Positions 36,762 to 44,027 of a stretch of 64,000 nt of DNA are shown here, one piece after another. Position numbers and translations under genes: made by a program. The first letter of the stretch is position 1, and each line of letters begins with the position of its first letter. This stretch comes from Acidobacteriota bacterium (GTDB taxonomy: Bacteria; Acidobacteriota; Terriglobia; Terriglobales; Acidobacteriaceae). The stretch covers positions 1 through 64,000 of the forward strand of contig JAJYSL010000007.1 in assembly GCA_021793595.1 (NCBI GenBank), in the 5' to 3' direction. The notes under the pieces were generated by a model. That model did not search any database, was not told where the DNA came from, and saw nothing but the letters and a program-made list of their open reading frames with translations.

Positions 36762-37688
36762 TTACCGAATGAAAGCAGCGTTGATGTTGGAGCCATGAAT
36801 CATGGTGTGGCAACTGGTGCAGGGCGTAAGTTCTTGCGATCCGTTGCCCATTCCGTGAATGTTATCGGCACTAACATTGCTATGGCACTGGTTGCACAGC
36901 GTATTGATGCTCGGCATGTTCAACAGCCGCGCGTTTTGCGAACCGTGCGGGGTGTGGCATGCCATGCAGCCTTCTCCTTTGACCACAGCGTGCTCATATA
37001 CGAACGGCCCACGCACATCCATATGGCATTTCGTGCAGATCATGTTCTGATCGGCCGTGATTCTCAAATTGCTGCTTTGGAAAGTTCCGTGGACATCGTG
37101 ACAATCCGTGCATTTGATTCCACCCTCGTTCACCGGGTGGTGGAATGGCATGTCAAATGCCCCCTTCACATCGGTGTGGCAGCTCATGCAGAGCGTTGGC
37201 TGCGGCAGTTTCAGCAGGGCTTGTTCGCTTTGCGGCGCGTGAACGCTATGGCAGCTGATGCAACTCAGTCCGGCCTTTGCATGGGGCGAGCGCTCAAAAT
37301 TCGGGTGTATTCCCGCGTGACAACCCAGGCAGGTGGTGTCCGTCTCTTTTGCGGAGGCCTTACTGGGCAGAAAGATCTTAGTAATGTCTCCGCCGCCCTC
37401 CACGTGCGCCTGACCCGGTCCGTGGCAGCTCTCGCAGGTAATCCCCTTGCCGTTATGCATCATGGCAAGCTTCGAATGCGGATTGTTGGCAAAGTTCTTG
37501 CCGATCTCTGCGTGACAAGTGATACAGGTATCGGAGCCCACATAGCCAGGCGCTCCTGCCGTGGCCGATGGGGGAGTTTGGGGTGCGCTGGCTTGTTGGC
37601 CCGGTTTACTCGCGGCGTTCGCCCGCCCGGTATTCCAAAGTCCGGGAAGTGCGATTACCAACGCGACACATAGGAACAAACGTCTCAT
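36762..37688 (-). CDS. DmsE/MtrA-type decaheme cytochrome c
   Basis: About 308 residues with a signal peptide (LFLCVALVIALPGLW) and exactly ten CxxCH heme motifs: CITCH, CESCH, CLGCH, CISCH, CMSCH, CTDCH, CTKCH, CMACH, CNQCH, CTSCH. The C-terminal CHTMIHGSN ending is typical of the DmsE family. In MtrA/PioA/DmsE systems this protein is the electron wire inside the outer-membrane barrel. It is the first gene of a three-gene minus-strand operon with the porin and a monoheme cytochrome. ATG 37,688 follows GGAGG. Direction of electron flow (export to an acceptor or uptake from Fe(II)) cannot be told from sequence. Confidence 0.9.
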   Translation of the reverse strand: MRRLFLCVALVIALPGLWNTGRANAASKPGQQASAPQTPPSATAGAPGYVGSDTCITCHAEIGKNFANNPHSKLAMMHNGKGITCESCHGPGQAHVEGGGDITKIFLPSKASAKETDTTCLGCHAGIHPNFERSPHAKAGLSCISCHSVHAPQSEQALLKLPQPTLCMSCHTDVKGAFDMPFHHPVNEGGIKCTDCHDVHGTFQSSNLRITADQNMICTKCHMDVRGPFVYEHAVVKGEGCMACHTPHGSQNARLLNMPSINTLCNQCHSNVSADNIHGMGNGSQELTPCTSCHTMIHGSNINAAFIR

Positions 37689-37842
37689 AGAGCCTCCACG
37701 TTCATGGTTCAAAGAATCTTTACTGAATATGACAATCGATGCCGAATCCATAAAACACTGCTTCTGCCAGTTCTTCTACTTTGCGCAAACCCATAAAATT
37801 GTTTCTACGTCAATCGAAGTTAGAATGAGTCGCTTGTCTTGG

Positions 37843-37860
37843 CGGTGATGGAAATCACCG
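37843..37860. promoter_or_regulatory. Candidate Crp/Fnr box upstream of the decaheme-porin operon
   Basis: CGGTGAT-GGAA-ATCACCG is a perfect inverted repeat (7-bp arms) containing GTGA-N6-TCAC. The centre is 163 bp before the decaheme ATG. TAACTT on the minus strand at 37,822-37,817 keeps the key -10 positions at exact class II spacing, though it is a weak hexamer. The surrounding 488 bases (37,689-38,176) hold no convincing gene. Confidence 0.55.
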
Positions 37861-38176
37861 ATGATGCATCGCATGCGAAACGTGCGGTCGGACAGGCGAA
37901 AGTTCGCATCGCGCAAGCCCCAGCAGATATTCGGTTCTCGGAGCTATGGACTTCGATTTTCGGAGGTCGAGAAAAGGGAGGCGATCGGCGCACATTTACG
38001 CGCGACGGCGAGTTGTCTTGGGGTACATTTCCGTCGGCGTGCAGGGAGCGGACGCTTGCTTTGAAACTATTCGAAGACCAGCACCGACTCCGGAATTGTC
38101 AGTCAACAGTGAAAATACAGCTGAACCCAATTCATAAGTGCGTCGCCCGCTTCAGCCGCAATGGCAGGGACGCAGC

Positions 38177-38878
38177 TTAGATGGAGATACCCTTCATCTG
38201 CTCCTGCTGCAAAATTTCTACCGACGCGCCGTGGATGCGAATCCATCCATGCTGACGAAAACTGGCCAAGGTGCGCGTGACAGTCTCGCGCGTGGTGCCA
38301 ACCATCTCTGCAATCTCCTGGTGTGTCAGCGCCAGATTGAAACGCTTCTTCCCATCGATGTCAGTCACAGTTGTGCCCCAATCCAGCAAGAGCTTGGCAA
38401 TGTTACCGGCGACGGTACCGGAAAGGGCGACGCGACGGGCATTCACCAGCATTTCGTGATTTATATTGGCGAGCATCTGAATCACCTGCCAGCTTGCATT
38501 GCGATGACGGAAGAGAAACTTCAGGAAATCGCGATGGTCGATTTCCTTCACAGTGCACGATCCATAGGCTTCTGCTGTAACTTCGTATTGGGTCTCCCGT
38601 ACCGCAGAAACCAGTCCCAGAATTGCACCCGGGATGGCGATCTTCAGCAGCAGGCTTTTTCCATCCTGCGAAGCGGTGGAGATTTTCACACGACCATCAC
38701 ATAGAATTCTGACGAAGCGCGGCGGATCACCTTGTCGCATCAGCATTGCTCCATCGCGATATTCGACGCGCACGCTGATGGCATCCAAGTCAGAGATAGC
38801 CTCGGGCGGTAGATTGTGAAATGCCCCCTGTTCCGCGCGACAATATGAATGCACGCGGCAAGCTGACGAGGATGACAT
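38177..38878 (-). CDS. Crp/Fnr-family transcriptional regulator
   Basis: About 233 residues: an N-terminal segment, a cyclic-nucleotide-binding-like beta-roll (RQGDPPRFVRILCDGRVKIS ... AIPGAILGLVS), a long dimerisation helix and a winged HTH with LTHQEIAEMVGTTRETVTRTL. The recognition helix has the R-E-x3-R arrangement that in E. coli CRP (Arg180, Glu181, Arg185) reads TGTGA. The N-terminus has C7-x2-H10-x2-C13-x7-H21 where iron-sulfur members show a Cys cluster, so an altered metal, heme or redox sensor is possible. GGAGG sits six bases before ATG 38,878. It lies directly upstream of the decaheme operon in the same orientation, with eight candidate target boxes in the window. Confidence 0.88.
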   Translation of the reverse strand: MSSSSACRVHSYCRAEQGAFHNLPPEAISDLDAISVRVEYRDGAMLMRQGDPPRFVRILCDGRVKISTASQDGKSLLLKIAIPGAILGLVSAVRETQYEVTAEAYGSCTVKEIDHRDFLKFLFRHRNASWQVIQMLANINHEMLVNARRVALSGTVAGNIAKLLLDWGTTVTDIDGKKRFNLALTHQEIAEMVGTTRETVTRTLASFRQHGWIRIHGASVEILQQEQMKGISI

Positions 38879-38948
38879 GAAGCACCTCCGATTCCGTGTC
38901 GAAACTGCGCAAGCGACGCGTCGAGCGAACTGCACGACCCACGTCTGG

Positions 38949-38964
38949 TGCCATTTTAATGGCA
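38949..38964. promoter_or_regulatory. 7-bp inverted repeat in the divergent crp/adh intergenic region
   Basis: TGCCATT-TT-AATGGCA is a perfect palindrome except for its 2-bp centre, about 70 bp upstream of the regulator start and 100 bp upstream of the dehydrogenase start. It does not match the TGTGA-type box, so a different regulator or autoregulation by another mode is possible. Confidence 0.35.
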
Positions 38965-39066
38965 GTGCACATGACATTTATGCGAATATTTTCGGCGTTC
39001 CAGATAAGTTGGAAGTCGCGCAGGCGCCTCACGAAGCTTGCCGTATCTCCTAAAAGAGGATGACAA

Positions 39067-40059
39067 ATGAAAGCCGCAGTCTTCCATTCCGACGATTCAT
39101 CTGCTACTGACGCCTTGCGTGTCGAGGAGGTGCCGAAGCCGCAGGCAAAAGCGGGGCAAGTGCTGCTGCGGGTGCGTGCATGCGGGGTGTGTCGTACGGA
39201 TCTGCACATCCTCGATCGAGAGCTTTCGCCGCGGCGCGACAAGCTGATTCCGGGGCATCAAATTGTTGGCGAAATTGTCGACGGCGCGACCCCGGAGTTG
39301 CCTGCGGGAACTCGCGTGGGCGTGTCCTGGATGGGCGGCGTGGATGGAACGTGCTGGTACTGTCGCAACCGATTTGAAAATTTGTGCGACGAGCCGACAT
39401 TCACGGGATATAGCGTGAATGGGGGCTATGCGGAGTATGCGGTGGCTCGCGCGGATTTTGTTTATAAGCTGCCGGAGGCGCTGGATGATATGCACGTTGC
39501 ACCCTTGCTGTGCGCGGGTATTATCGGCTTTCGAAGTTTGAGAGTGGCGGGCGTGGAGCGTGGAGAACGCGTCGGATTATTCGGATTTGGAGCTTCGGCG
39601 CATCTTGCGATTGCAGTTCTGCGCGCGTGGAATTGCGATGTATATGTGTCGACGCGCGGCGCATCTCACCGGCAACTTGCTGATTCTTTAGGGGCTTGCT
39701 GGGTGGGCTCGGAAGATGAAATGCCGCCGGTCAAGTTGGATCGCGCGGTGACATTTGCGCCGAGCGGGAAAGTTGTTGTGGCGGCACTTTCAAGTTTGCG
39801 CAAGGGCGGAGTGGTGGCGATCAATGCAATTCATCTGGATAAAATTCCTGAGTTCGACTATGACAAGTTGCTGTGGGGCGAGCGGCAGATTCGCAGCGTG
39901 GCCAATATGACGCGGGGCGATGCGCGCGAGTTTTTGCAGATTTGCGGGCAAATTGGCATAAAAACGAAGGCTACGGCATTTTCTCTGGATGACATCAACG
40001 ACGCGATGGATGCTTTGCGGCACGATGCCATCGATGGCGCGGCGGTGATTGTTCCATAG
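39067..40059 (+). CDS. Zinc-dependent alcohol dehydrogenase
   Basis: A 330-residue MDR-family dehydrogenase. Catalytic zinc region CGVCRTDLH and GHQIVGE; NAD(P)-binding GLFGFGASAH. The structural-zinc loop reads DGTCWYCRNRFENLC: three Cys remain and the first canonical Cys is replaced by Asp. GAGG precedes the ATG by about seven bases. It is divergent from the Crp/Fnr gene (188-base gap). Substrate is not determinable; ethanol or aldehyde interconversion is the commonest role, which would fit a fermentative module. Confidence 0.8.
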   Translation: MKAAVFHSDDSSATDALRVEEVPKPQAKAGQVLLRVRACGVCRTDLHILDRELSPRRDKLIPGHQIVGEIVDGATPELPAGTRVGVSWMGGVDGTCWYCRNRFENLCDEPTFTGYSVNGGYAEYAVARADFVYKLPEALDDMHVAPLLCAGIIGFRSLRVAGVERGERVGLFGFGASAHLAIAVLRAWNCDVYVSTRGASHRQLADSLGACWVGSEDEMPPVKLDRAVTFAPSGKVVVAALSSLRKGGVVAINAIHLDKIPEFDYDKLLWGERQIRSVANMTRGDAREFLQICGQIGIKTKATAFSLDDINDAMDALRHDAIDGAAVIVP

Positions 40060-40158
40060 ATTTGGAAGATGCGGAGCGGCACGAAAAAGTTTTTTCGCGC
40101 TGCGTTGGAGAGAGTTTTTCGGCGGAATGTTTGCTCTAGAAGAGACTCAATACATTTA

Positions 40159-40172
40159 GTTGCCCGAGCAAC
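40159..40172. promoter_or_regulatory. Inverted repeat GTTGC-N4-GCAAC (operator 1)
   Basis: GTTGC-CCGA-GCAAC. Its centre is 31 bp (about three helical turns) from that of the next, longer copy of the same half-site pair, so a dimeric regulator could bind both on one face of the helix. The shape resembles MarR-type operators; no MarR gene is in the window. Confidence 0.45.
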
Positions 40173-40182
40173 CAGTTTGGCC

Positions 40183-40210
40183 AATTATAGTTGCTCAGGC
40201 AACTATAATT
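40183..40210. promoter_or_regulatory. Perfect 12-bp inverted repeat AATTATAGTTGC-TCAG-GCAACTATAATT (operator 2)
   Basis: A 28-base near-perfect palindrome containing the same GTTGC-N4-GCAAC core as the site at 40,159. It lies between adh and gpmA. It could be an operator or, as RNA, a stem-loop. A hairpin without a T-tract and a second copy with conserved half-sites favour protein binding. Confidence 0.5.
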
Positions 40211-40255
40211 TCAAGAGGTCAGGGGAGACGAAATGTGGATAACTTGGACGGAGAA

Positions 40256-40269
40256 GTGACCTAAGTCAC
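40256..40269. promoter_or_regulatory. Candidate Crp/Fnr box upstream of gpmA
   Basis: GTGA-CCTAAG-TCAC, an exact match to the eight core bases of TGTGA-N6-TCACA and a 5-bp-arm palindrome. It lies 170 bp before the gpmA start. The expected -10 region is weak (TTCGAT at 40,292-40,297). This 380-base gap between adh and gpmA also holds the two GTTGC-N4-GCAAC repeats. Confidence 0.5.
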
Positions 40270-40439
40270 CTGCGCGATGGCGTACCCGTGGTTCGATTAG
40301 GATAAGAGCAGCGAACCGAAGAGAGATTTCTGGTTGGGAACGAGCACGGCTCCAGTTCGAAGTGCGGACAGCGGAGACCGCGATACGGCAAAACCACCCC
40401 CCCCTCGCCAAGGGCGAGCAAAACAAAAGGAAAAGGATG

Positions 40440-41189
40440 ATGAGCAAACTTGTACTGCTGCGGCATGGAGAGAGCGTTTGGAATAAAGAGAACCTGTTTA
40501 CCGGATGGACGGACGTGGATCTGTCGGAACAGGGAAGGCAGGAGGCTCGGGACGCGGGCCGTCTGCTGGCGAATGAAGGCTTCGCGTTCGATATCACGTA
40601 CACCTCCGTATTGCAGCGGGCGATTCGTACGCTGTGGATGGTGCTGGATGAGATGGACCGCATGTGGGTGCCGGTGGTGAATGACTGGCGCTTGAACGAG
40701 CGCCACTATGGAGCGCTGCAGGGATTGAACAAGGCGGAGACGGCGGAGAAATACGGCGAGGCGCAGATGAAGTTGTGGCGGCGGAGCTACGATGTTCCTC
40801 CTCCACCGCTGGAGGAGAAAGATCCGCGCTATCCGGGCTTCGATCCGCGATACAAGAATTTGAGCAAGAACCAACTGCCGCTGACGGAATGCCTGAAGGA
40901 CACGGTGGCGCGGGTGCTGCCGTGCTGGCATGAGGTGATTGCGCCGCGCGTGCAGGCAGGGAACCAGGTGTTGATTACGGCGCATGGCAACAGTTTGCGG
41001 GCGCTGGTGAAGTATCTGGACGGAATCTCTGACAAGGATATTGCGGGGTTGAATATTCCCACTGGAATTCCGCTGGTGTATGAACTGGATGAGCGGTTGA
41101 AGCCGATCAAGCATTACTATCTCGGCGATCCGGCGAAGGTGGAGCAGATGATTTCCGCCGTTGCCAGCCAGGGCGCGGTCACGAAATAA
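40440..41189 (+). CDS. gpmA: 2,3-bisphosphoglycerate-dependent phosphoglycerate mutase
   Basis: A 249-residue glycolytic mutase. The catalytic His is in [12 protein letters not shown], the family signature [13 protein letters not shown] follows, and the second His is in [10 protein letters not shown]. The size matches E. coli GpmA. The ribosome site AAGGAAAAGG fits ATG 40,440 better than the adjacent ATG 40,437. It has its own upstream region with a candidate Crp/Fnr box. Confidence 0.95.
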   Translation: MSKLVLLRHGESVWNKENLFTGWTDVDLSEQGRQEARDAGRLLANEGFAFDITYTSVLQRAIRTLWMVLDEMDRMWVPVVNDWRLNERHYGALQGLNKAETAEKYGEAQMKLWRRSYDVPPPPLEEKDPRYPGFDPRYKNLSKNQLPLTECLKDTVARVLPCWHEVIAPRVQAGNQVLITAHGNSLRALVKYLDGISDKDIAGLNIPTGIPLVYELDERLKPIKHYYLGDPAKVEQMISAVASQGAVTK

Positions 41190-41280
41190 ACAGAGTGAGA
41201 ATTCCCACCCTGGGCGGTCGCCGCAAGTTGTCGCGGCGATCCGGCTAGGATGGGACAGTCAGCGATCTTTTTCGGCCAGT

Positions 41281-41604
41281 TCAGGCGAGCATCTTCAATC
41301 CATATTTCTGCACGACAGCCAGCAGCTTGAGTGCCATGCCGCTGGGCTTCTTGGCCCCCGTCTCCCATTTCTCCACCGTGGATTCGCTGGTATTCAGGTA
41401 GCGGGCGAAGACCGGTTGGCTGACGCGGAGACTCTCGCGGAGTGCCTTGATCTGATGCGGCTTGATCGAGGGCGGGGCGGTGAGACAGGACTCGTCAAAG
41501 CTGCGCATGGTGGTCTTGTCGATGGTTCCGGCGCGAACCATTCCGGCGACGGTGCTGTGAATCGCCTCAAACGCGTCCGATTTGTATTTACGATTCTTCT
41601 TCAT
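41281..41604 (-). CDS. HTH antitoxin of a HigBA/NadS-like pair
   Basis: A 107-residue protein with a Cro/C1-type HTH (KALRESLRVSQPVFARYLNTSESTVEKWE). The N-terminal part MVRAGTIDKTTMRSFDESCL matches the NadS-type antitoxin family. ATG 41,604 is used because longer frames extend into the toxin gene with no homology. It overlaps the upstream toxin gene by 17 bases, in the toxin-first order typical of HigBA. Confidence 0.8.
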   Translation of the reverse strand: MKKNRKYKSDAFEAIHSTVAGMVRAGTIDKTTMRSFDESCLTAPPSIKPHQIKALRESLRVSQPVFARYLNTSESTVEKWETGAKKPSGMALKLLAVVQKYGLKMLA

Positions 41605-41971
41605 GGCAAATCTCCACCAGTTCTTTGCATTGCATTTCTTTGGCGATGTCGGCGGCCGTTTTCCGCGCATACAGAACCGCCAACTGCCGGAAAGCGGCCA
41701 GCTCGTCGTCGTCGATGTTGGCTCGATCCTGCTTGGCAAACAGGTAGGCATAGATCCAATATCGGCCACGCTTGGCGACAATGATGGAGCGATACAAATT
41801 CCTGCTCAAGCGTTTTTTGAATACTCCGCCGCCCAGATCGTCGGCTTGGCCGAGCATCACTTGCCGGATTGCTGCGCACAGTTCGCTGTCCGAGATGTGC
41901 GTCTTTCTGGCGGCTTTGGCAAACCATGCGGTTTTGAAAACCCGCTCTGGTTTCGCGTCCCGATTCGCCAT
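41588..41971 (-). CDS. RelE/HigB-like toxin
   Basis: A 127-residue basic protein related to the HigB/RelE-type endoribonucleases that pair with NadS-like antitoxins (GGGVFKKRLSRNLYRSIIVAKRGRYWIYAYLFAKQDR). Toxin comes first, antitoxin second. The N-terminal half has the DSELCAAIRQVMLGQADDLGGGVFKKR pattern of this group. It may be transcribed from a leaderless promoter (see 41,978-42,006). Confidence 0.78.
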   Translation of the reverse strand: MANRDAKPERVFKTAWFAKAARKTHISDSELCAAIRQVMLGQADDLGGGVFKKRLSRNLYRSIIVAKRGRYWIYAYLFAKQDRANIDDDELAAFRQLAVLYARKTAADIAKEMQCKELVEICHEEES

Positions 41972-41977
41972 ACAATT

Positions 41978-42006
41978 ACTGTAGCACTTGGTGCAACTGC
42001 GTTCAA
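41978..42006 (-). promoter_or_regulatory. Promoter of the toxin-antitoxin pair, implied leaderless
   Basis: On the minus strand TTGAAC (42,006-42,001), 17 bp, TACAGT (41,983-41,978). The +1 implied by -10 spacing is 41,971, exactly the A of the toxin ATG, and there is no Shine-Dalgarno. GCAC-CAA-GTGC between the hexamers is a possible operator for antitoxin autorepression. Confidence 0.5.
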
Positions 42007-42092
42007 GATTGAAATTCCTTGAGGATTGACAGTCGCCTAGCTGCCGGTCTACGAATCGGAACCTGTTGCGCGCGTCTGCGATGTCTGCATCG

Positions 42093-42129
42093 TTCTATCC
42101 CACCCTAGCTTCGCTAGGATGGGGCACCC
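42093..42129. repeat. Dispersed palindromic repeat, copy 1
   Basis: A hairpin-forming element with CCCACCCTAGC pairing with GCTAGGATGGG around TTC. It is nearly identical to 53,503-53,540 and shares ATGGGGCACCC with shorter copies at 43,781 and 43,976. Related intergenic repeats ending GGGGCACC are common in Acidobacteriota; their function is unknown. Confidence 0.7.
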
Positions 42130-42207
42130 GGCCATGCCATACTATCGGTATCTCCGAGGATTGCATTTGCAGTCCCCTGATGATCTGGTGCCTGGAGCCT
42201 CAACAAA

Positions 42208-43698
42208 TTGCGCAGAAAACACTGGGCCGTTCGTATTTGGCGGGCGAGATCGATTCTCAAACGATTTGCGTGGAGGCTGACCGGATTCTGGCTTTGGGCG
42301 CGGTTGCCTATCCGCCTGTTCGGTGGAGAGCGATTCCTCAGAACATTCGATGCCCGGCTGTTCTCGCGGTTTCTGGATATCCTCAAGGATCTCGGATTTG
42401 CTCCCGGACACGTTCCATTAGTTCCTTTTTTGCTTAAGTTGCTCTGGGTTCTCTTTATCACGGGTTTCTCGTGGCTTCAGGTCATCGGTCTGGCTTTTTA
42501 CGTGGTCTTTTGGCCTCTGGTACTTTTCGTCTTCTATCGGTATGGAGGTGCCTTACAAGCCACATACGACCAAGAACTGGAGAAAGCCCAGCGCTTTGGG
42601 ACTTTGCCGGGTCGGTCGATCGGGACCTACTTTTTGGTCTCTTGTCTCATCATTTGGTTCGTCCTTTATGGCGATTCTTCGTTACGAGCGCCCTTGATCG
42701 CTGCAATCGCTCTTGTCGGAATGTTATTTGCGGCTCGCGTTTATCAGGCCCTCGCATATACAGCACCGGATGTCCCCTCTCGTAGGGGGCCGATTGACAG
42801 GTATATCGAGTCAGTACTCGCTCAATTCAGGAAGGGACTAACGAGTCTCGCAGAGAAGAAGACGCTGGACGTCACCACTATTTCTTCTGTGCGCACATGG
42901 CACATCTCATACCGAGTGTTGAGATTCCTCTCACGCTGGCTATATGGAAGACCTGCTCGAAACCGTGCGGCCCTTTTTGTTCTGATCAAGTACATGTCCA
43001 ACCTTTGCGTACTTGGCGGCCTAGCTATTCTCTTTTGGGCTCTAGTAATTCGCTACTTCTCCCTGCCAGGTGTTATTGGCATGGTTCCTGCACTCCTGGC
43101 AAGCTCAGCGCGGGTGATTCCCGGGATACCCGAACCGAGCTTGCTGAAGTTTCCCGATTGGATCAAGGCGTCGACATCTATCACGGCTTGGATGATCTTC
43201 GTACTTTATGCAGGTCCAGTTGCTTCGTTGTTCCCTGTCCTTCAGGATCGTTTTGTCAAACAGACATCCAATCTGTATGGGCGGCTGCGCATCGCTAGGA
43301 AGATCCTCTACGGACCTGTTTATCCTCTCCACAAGCTTGTCCAAGTCATGCGCGATCATCCGGAGGCAGCGCCATATGTGAATTGCATCTTCTTCTTCAG
43401 AATGCAGCCCGATCTCAGCCGCCTCTTTCGAGATGAGCCTGATGCCGCTCGTATGCTGAGAGAGAGGCCGGATCTAATCGAGATCCTTGCCGGTGCAGGG
43501 ATCAAGATTCCTAACTTGGACGAGTTTGTTCCCACTAAAACTGTTGACGATGGAATTGATCCGCAGAAAGCAATTTCAGCTCTTTCAGAAGGTTCCCGGG
43601 ACCTCACTAGTGAATCTGGCAATGAGAGCAGTCCAGCAGAAGAGCTGCCGAATCTTGCGGACGAACCTTCTGCAGTTATTGACTCGCCCCCGACGTAA
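42208..43698 (+). CDS. Orphan multi-pass membrane protein
   Basis: A 496-residue protein with six or seven predicted transmembrane helices in residues ~70-350 (for example LVPFLLKLLWVLFITGFSWL and LGGLAILFWALVIRYFSLPG) and a charged, Ser/Glu/Asp-rich C-terminal tail of about 70 residues. The only start is TTG 42,208 with GGAG about ten bases upstream; an in-frame stop lies 25 bases before it, so the N-terminus may be truncated. By eye its codon use is less GC-rich than its neighbours, and repeats flank it, suggesting acquisition. I do not recognise the family. Confidence 0.65.
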   Translation: MRRKHWAVRIWRARSILKRFAWRLTGFWLWARLPIRLFGGERFLRTFDARLFSRFLDILKDLGFAPGHVPLVPFLLKLLWVLFITGFSWLQVIGLAFYVVFWPLVLFVFYRYGGALQATYDQELEKAQRFGTLPGRSIGTYFLVSCLIIWFVLYGDSSLRAPLIAAIALVGMLFAARVYQALAYTAPDVPSRRGPIDRYIESVLAQFRKGLTSLAEKKTLDVTTISSVRTWHISYRVLRFLSRWLYGRPARNRAALFVLIKYMSNLCVLGGLAILFWALVIRYFSLPGVIGMVPALLASSARVIPGIPEPSLLKFPDWIKASTSITAWMIFVLYAGPVASLFPVLQDRFVKQTSNLYGRLRIARKILYGPVYPLHKLVQVMRDHPEAAPYVNCIFFFRMQPDLSRLFRDEPDAARMLRERPDLIEILAGAGIKIPNLDEFVPTKTVDDGIDPQKAISALSEGSRDLTSESGNESSPAEELPNLADEPSAVIDSPPT

Positions 43699-43780
43699 GT
43701 GAACGAGAACATGTGTCGTCACATACGTTGCGAGTCCGGACTTGGCCGGATCACTTCCAGCAGGCTCCGCCGCGGCGGAC

Positions 43781-43993
43781 GAGACATGGGGCACCCAGGA
43801 TTTTATTTGGGCGGAACAGCAGGTCCCTCCACTACGCGCGCAATAGGCGCGCTTCGGTCGGGATGACAATTCTTTTTCCAGGATGACAAATCTTCTACGG
43901 AGATGACAATGCTTTTGCGGTCGGACGCGAGTCGCGACGAGGGTTCGCACGCATTGCATCCCGCATCTCGGAGGCGAGACATGGGGCACCCAG
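43781..43993. repeat. Two 18-bp direct repeats GAGACATGGGGCACCCAG
   Basis: Exact copies at 43,781-43,798 and 43,976-43,993, 195 bp apart, in the 329-base gap between the orphan membrane protein and mtgA. Both are partial copies of the dispersed palindrome family. Confidence 0.7.
43861..43920. repeat. Three 20-bp tandem units starting GATGACAA
   Basis: GATGACAA recurs at 43,862, 43,882 and 43,902, a strict 20-base period, with degenerate remainders. It lies in the same repeat-rich gap as the two 18-bp direct repeats; no gene is visible there. Confidence 0.55.
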
Positions 43994-44027
43994 ATTCTTA
44001 TCTCCGCTATACGTCGCGGGCTATGAT

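Noticed and set aside
36795..37673. Open frame of 292 codons on the plus strand
   Set aside because: It is antisense to the decaheme cytochrome; ten CxxCH motifs on the minus strand are decisive.
37839..38180. Plus-strand frame of 113 codons in the gap upstream of the decaheme gene
   Set aside because: It overlaps the Crp/Fnr-like box, has no motif or ribosome site, and its end overlaps the regulator gene.
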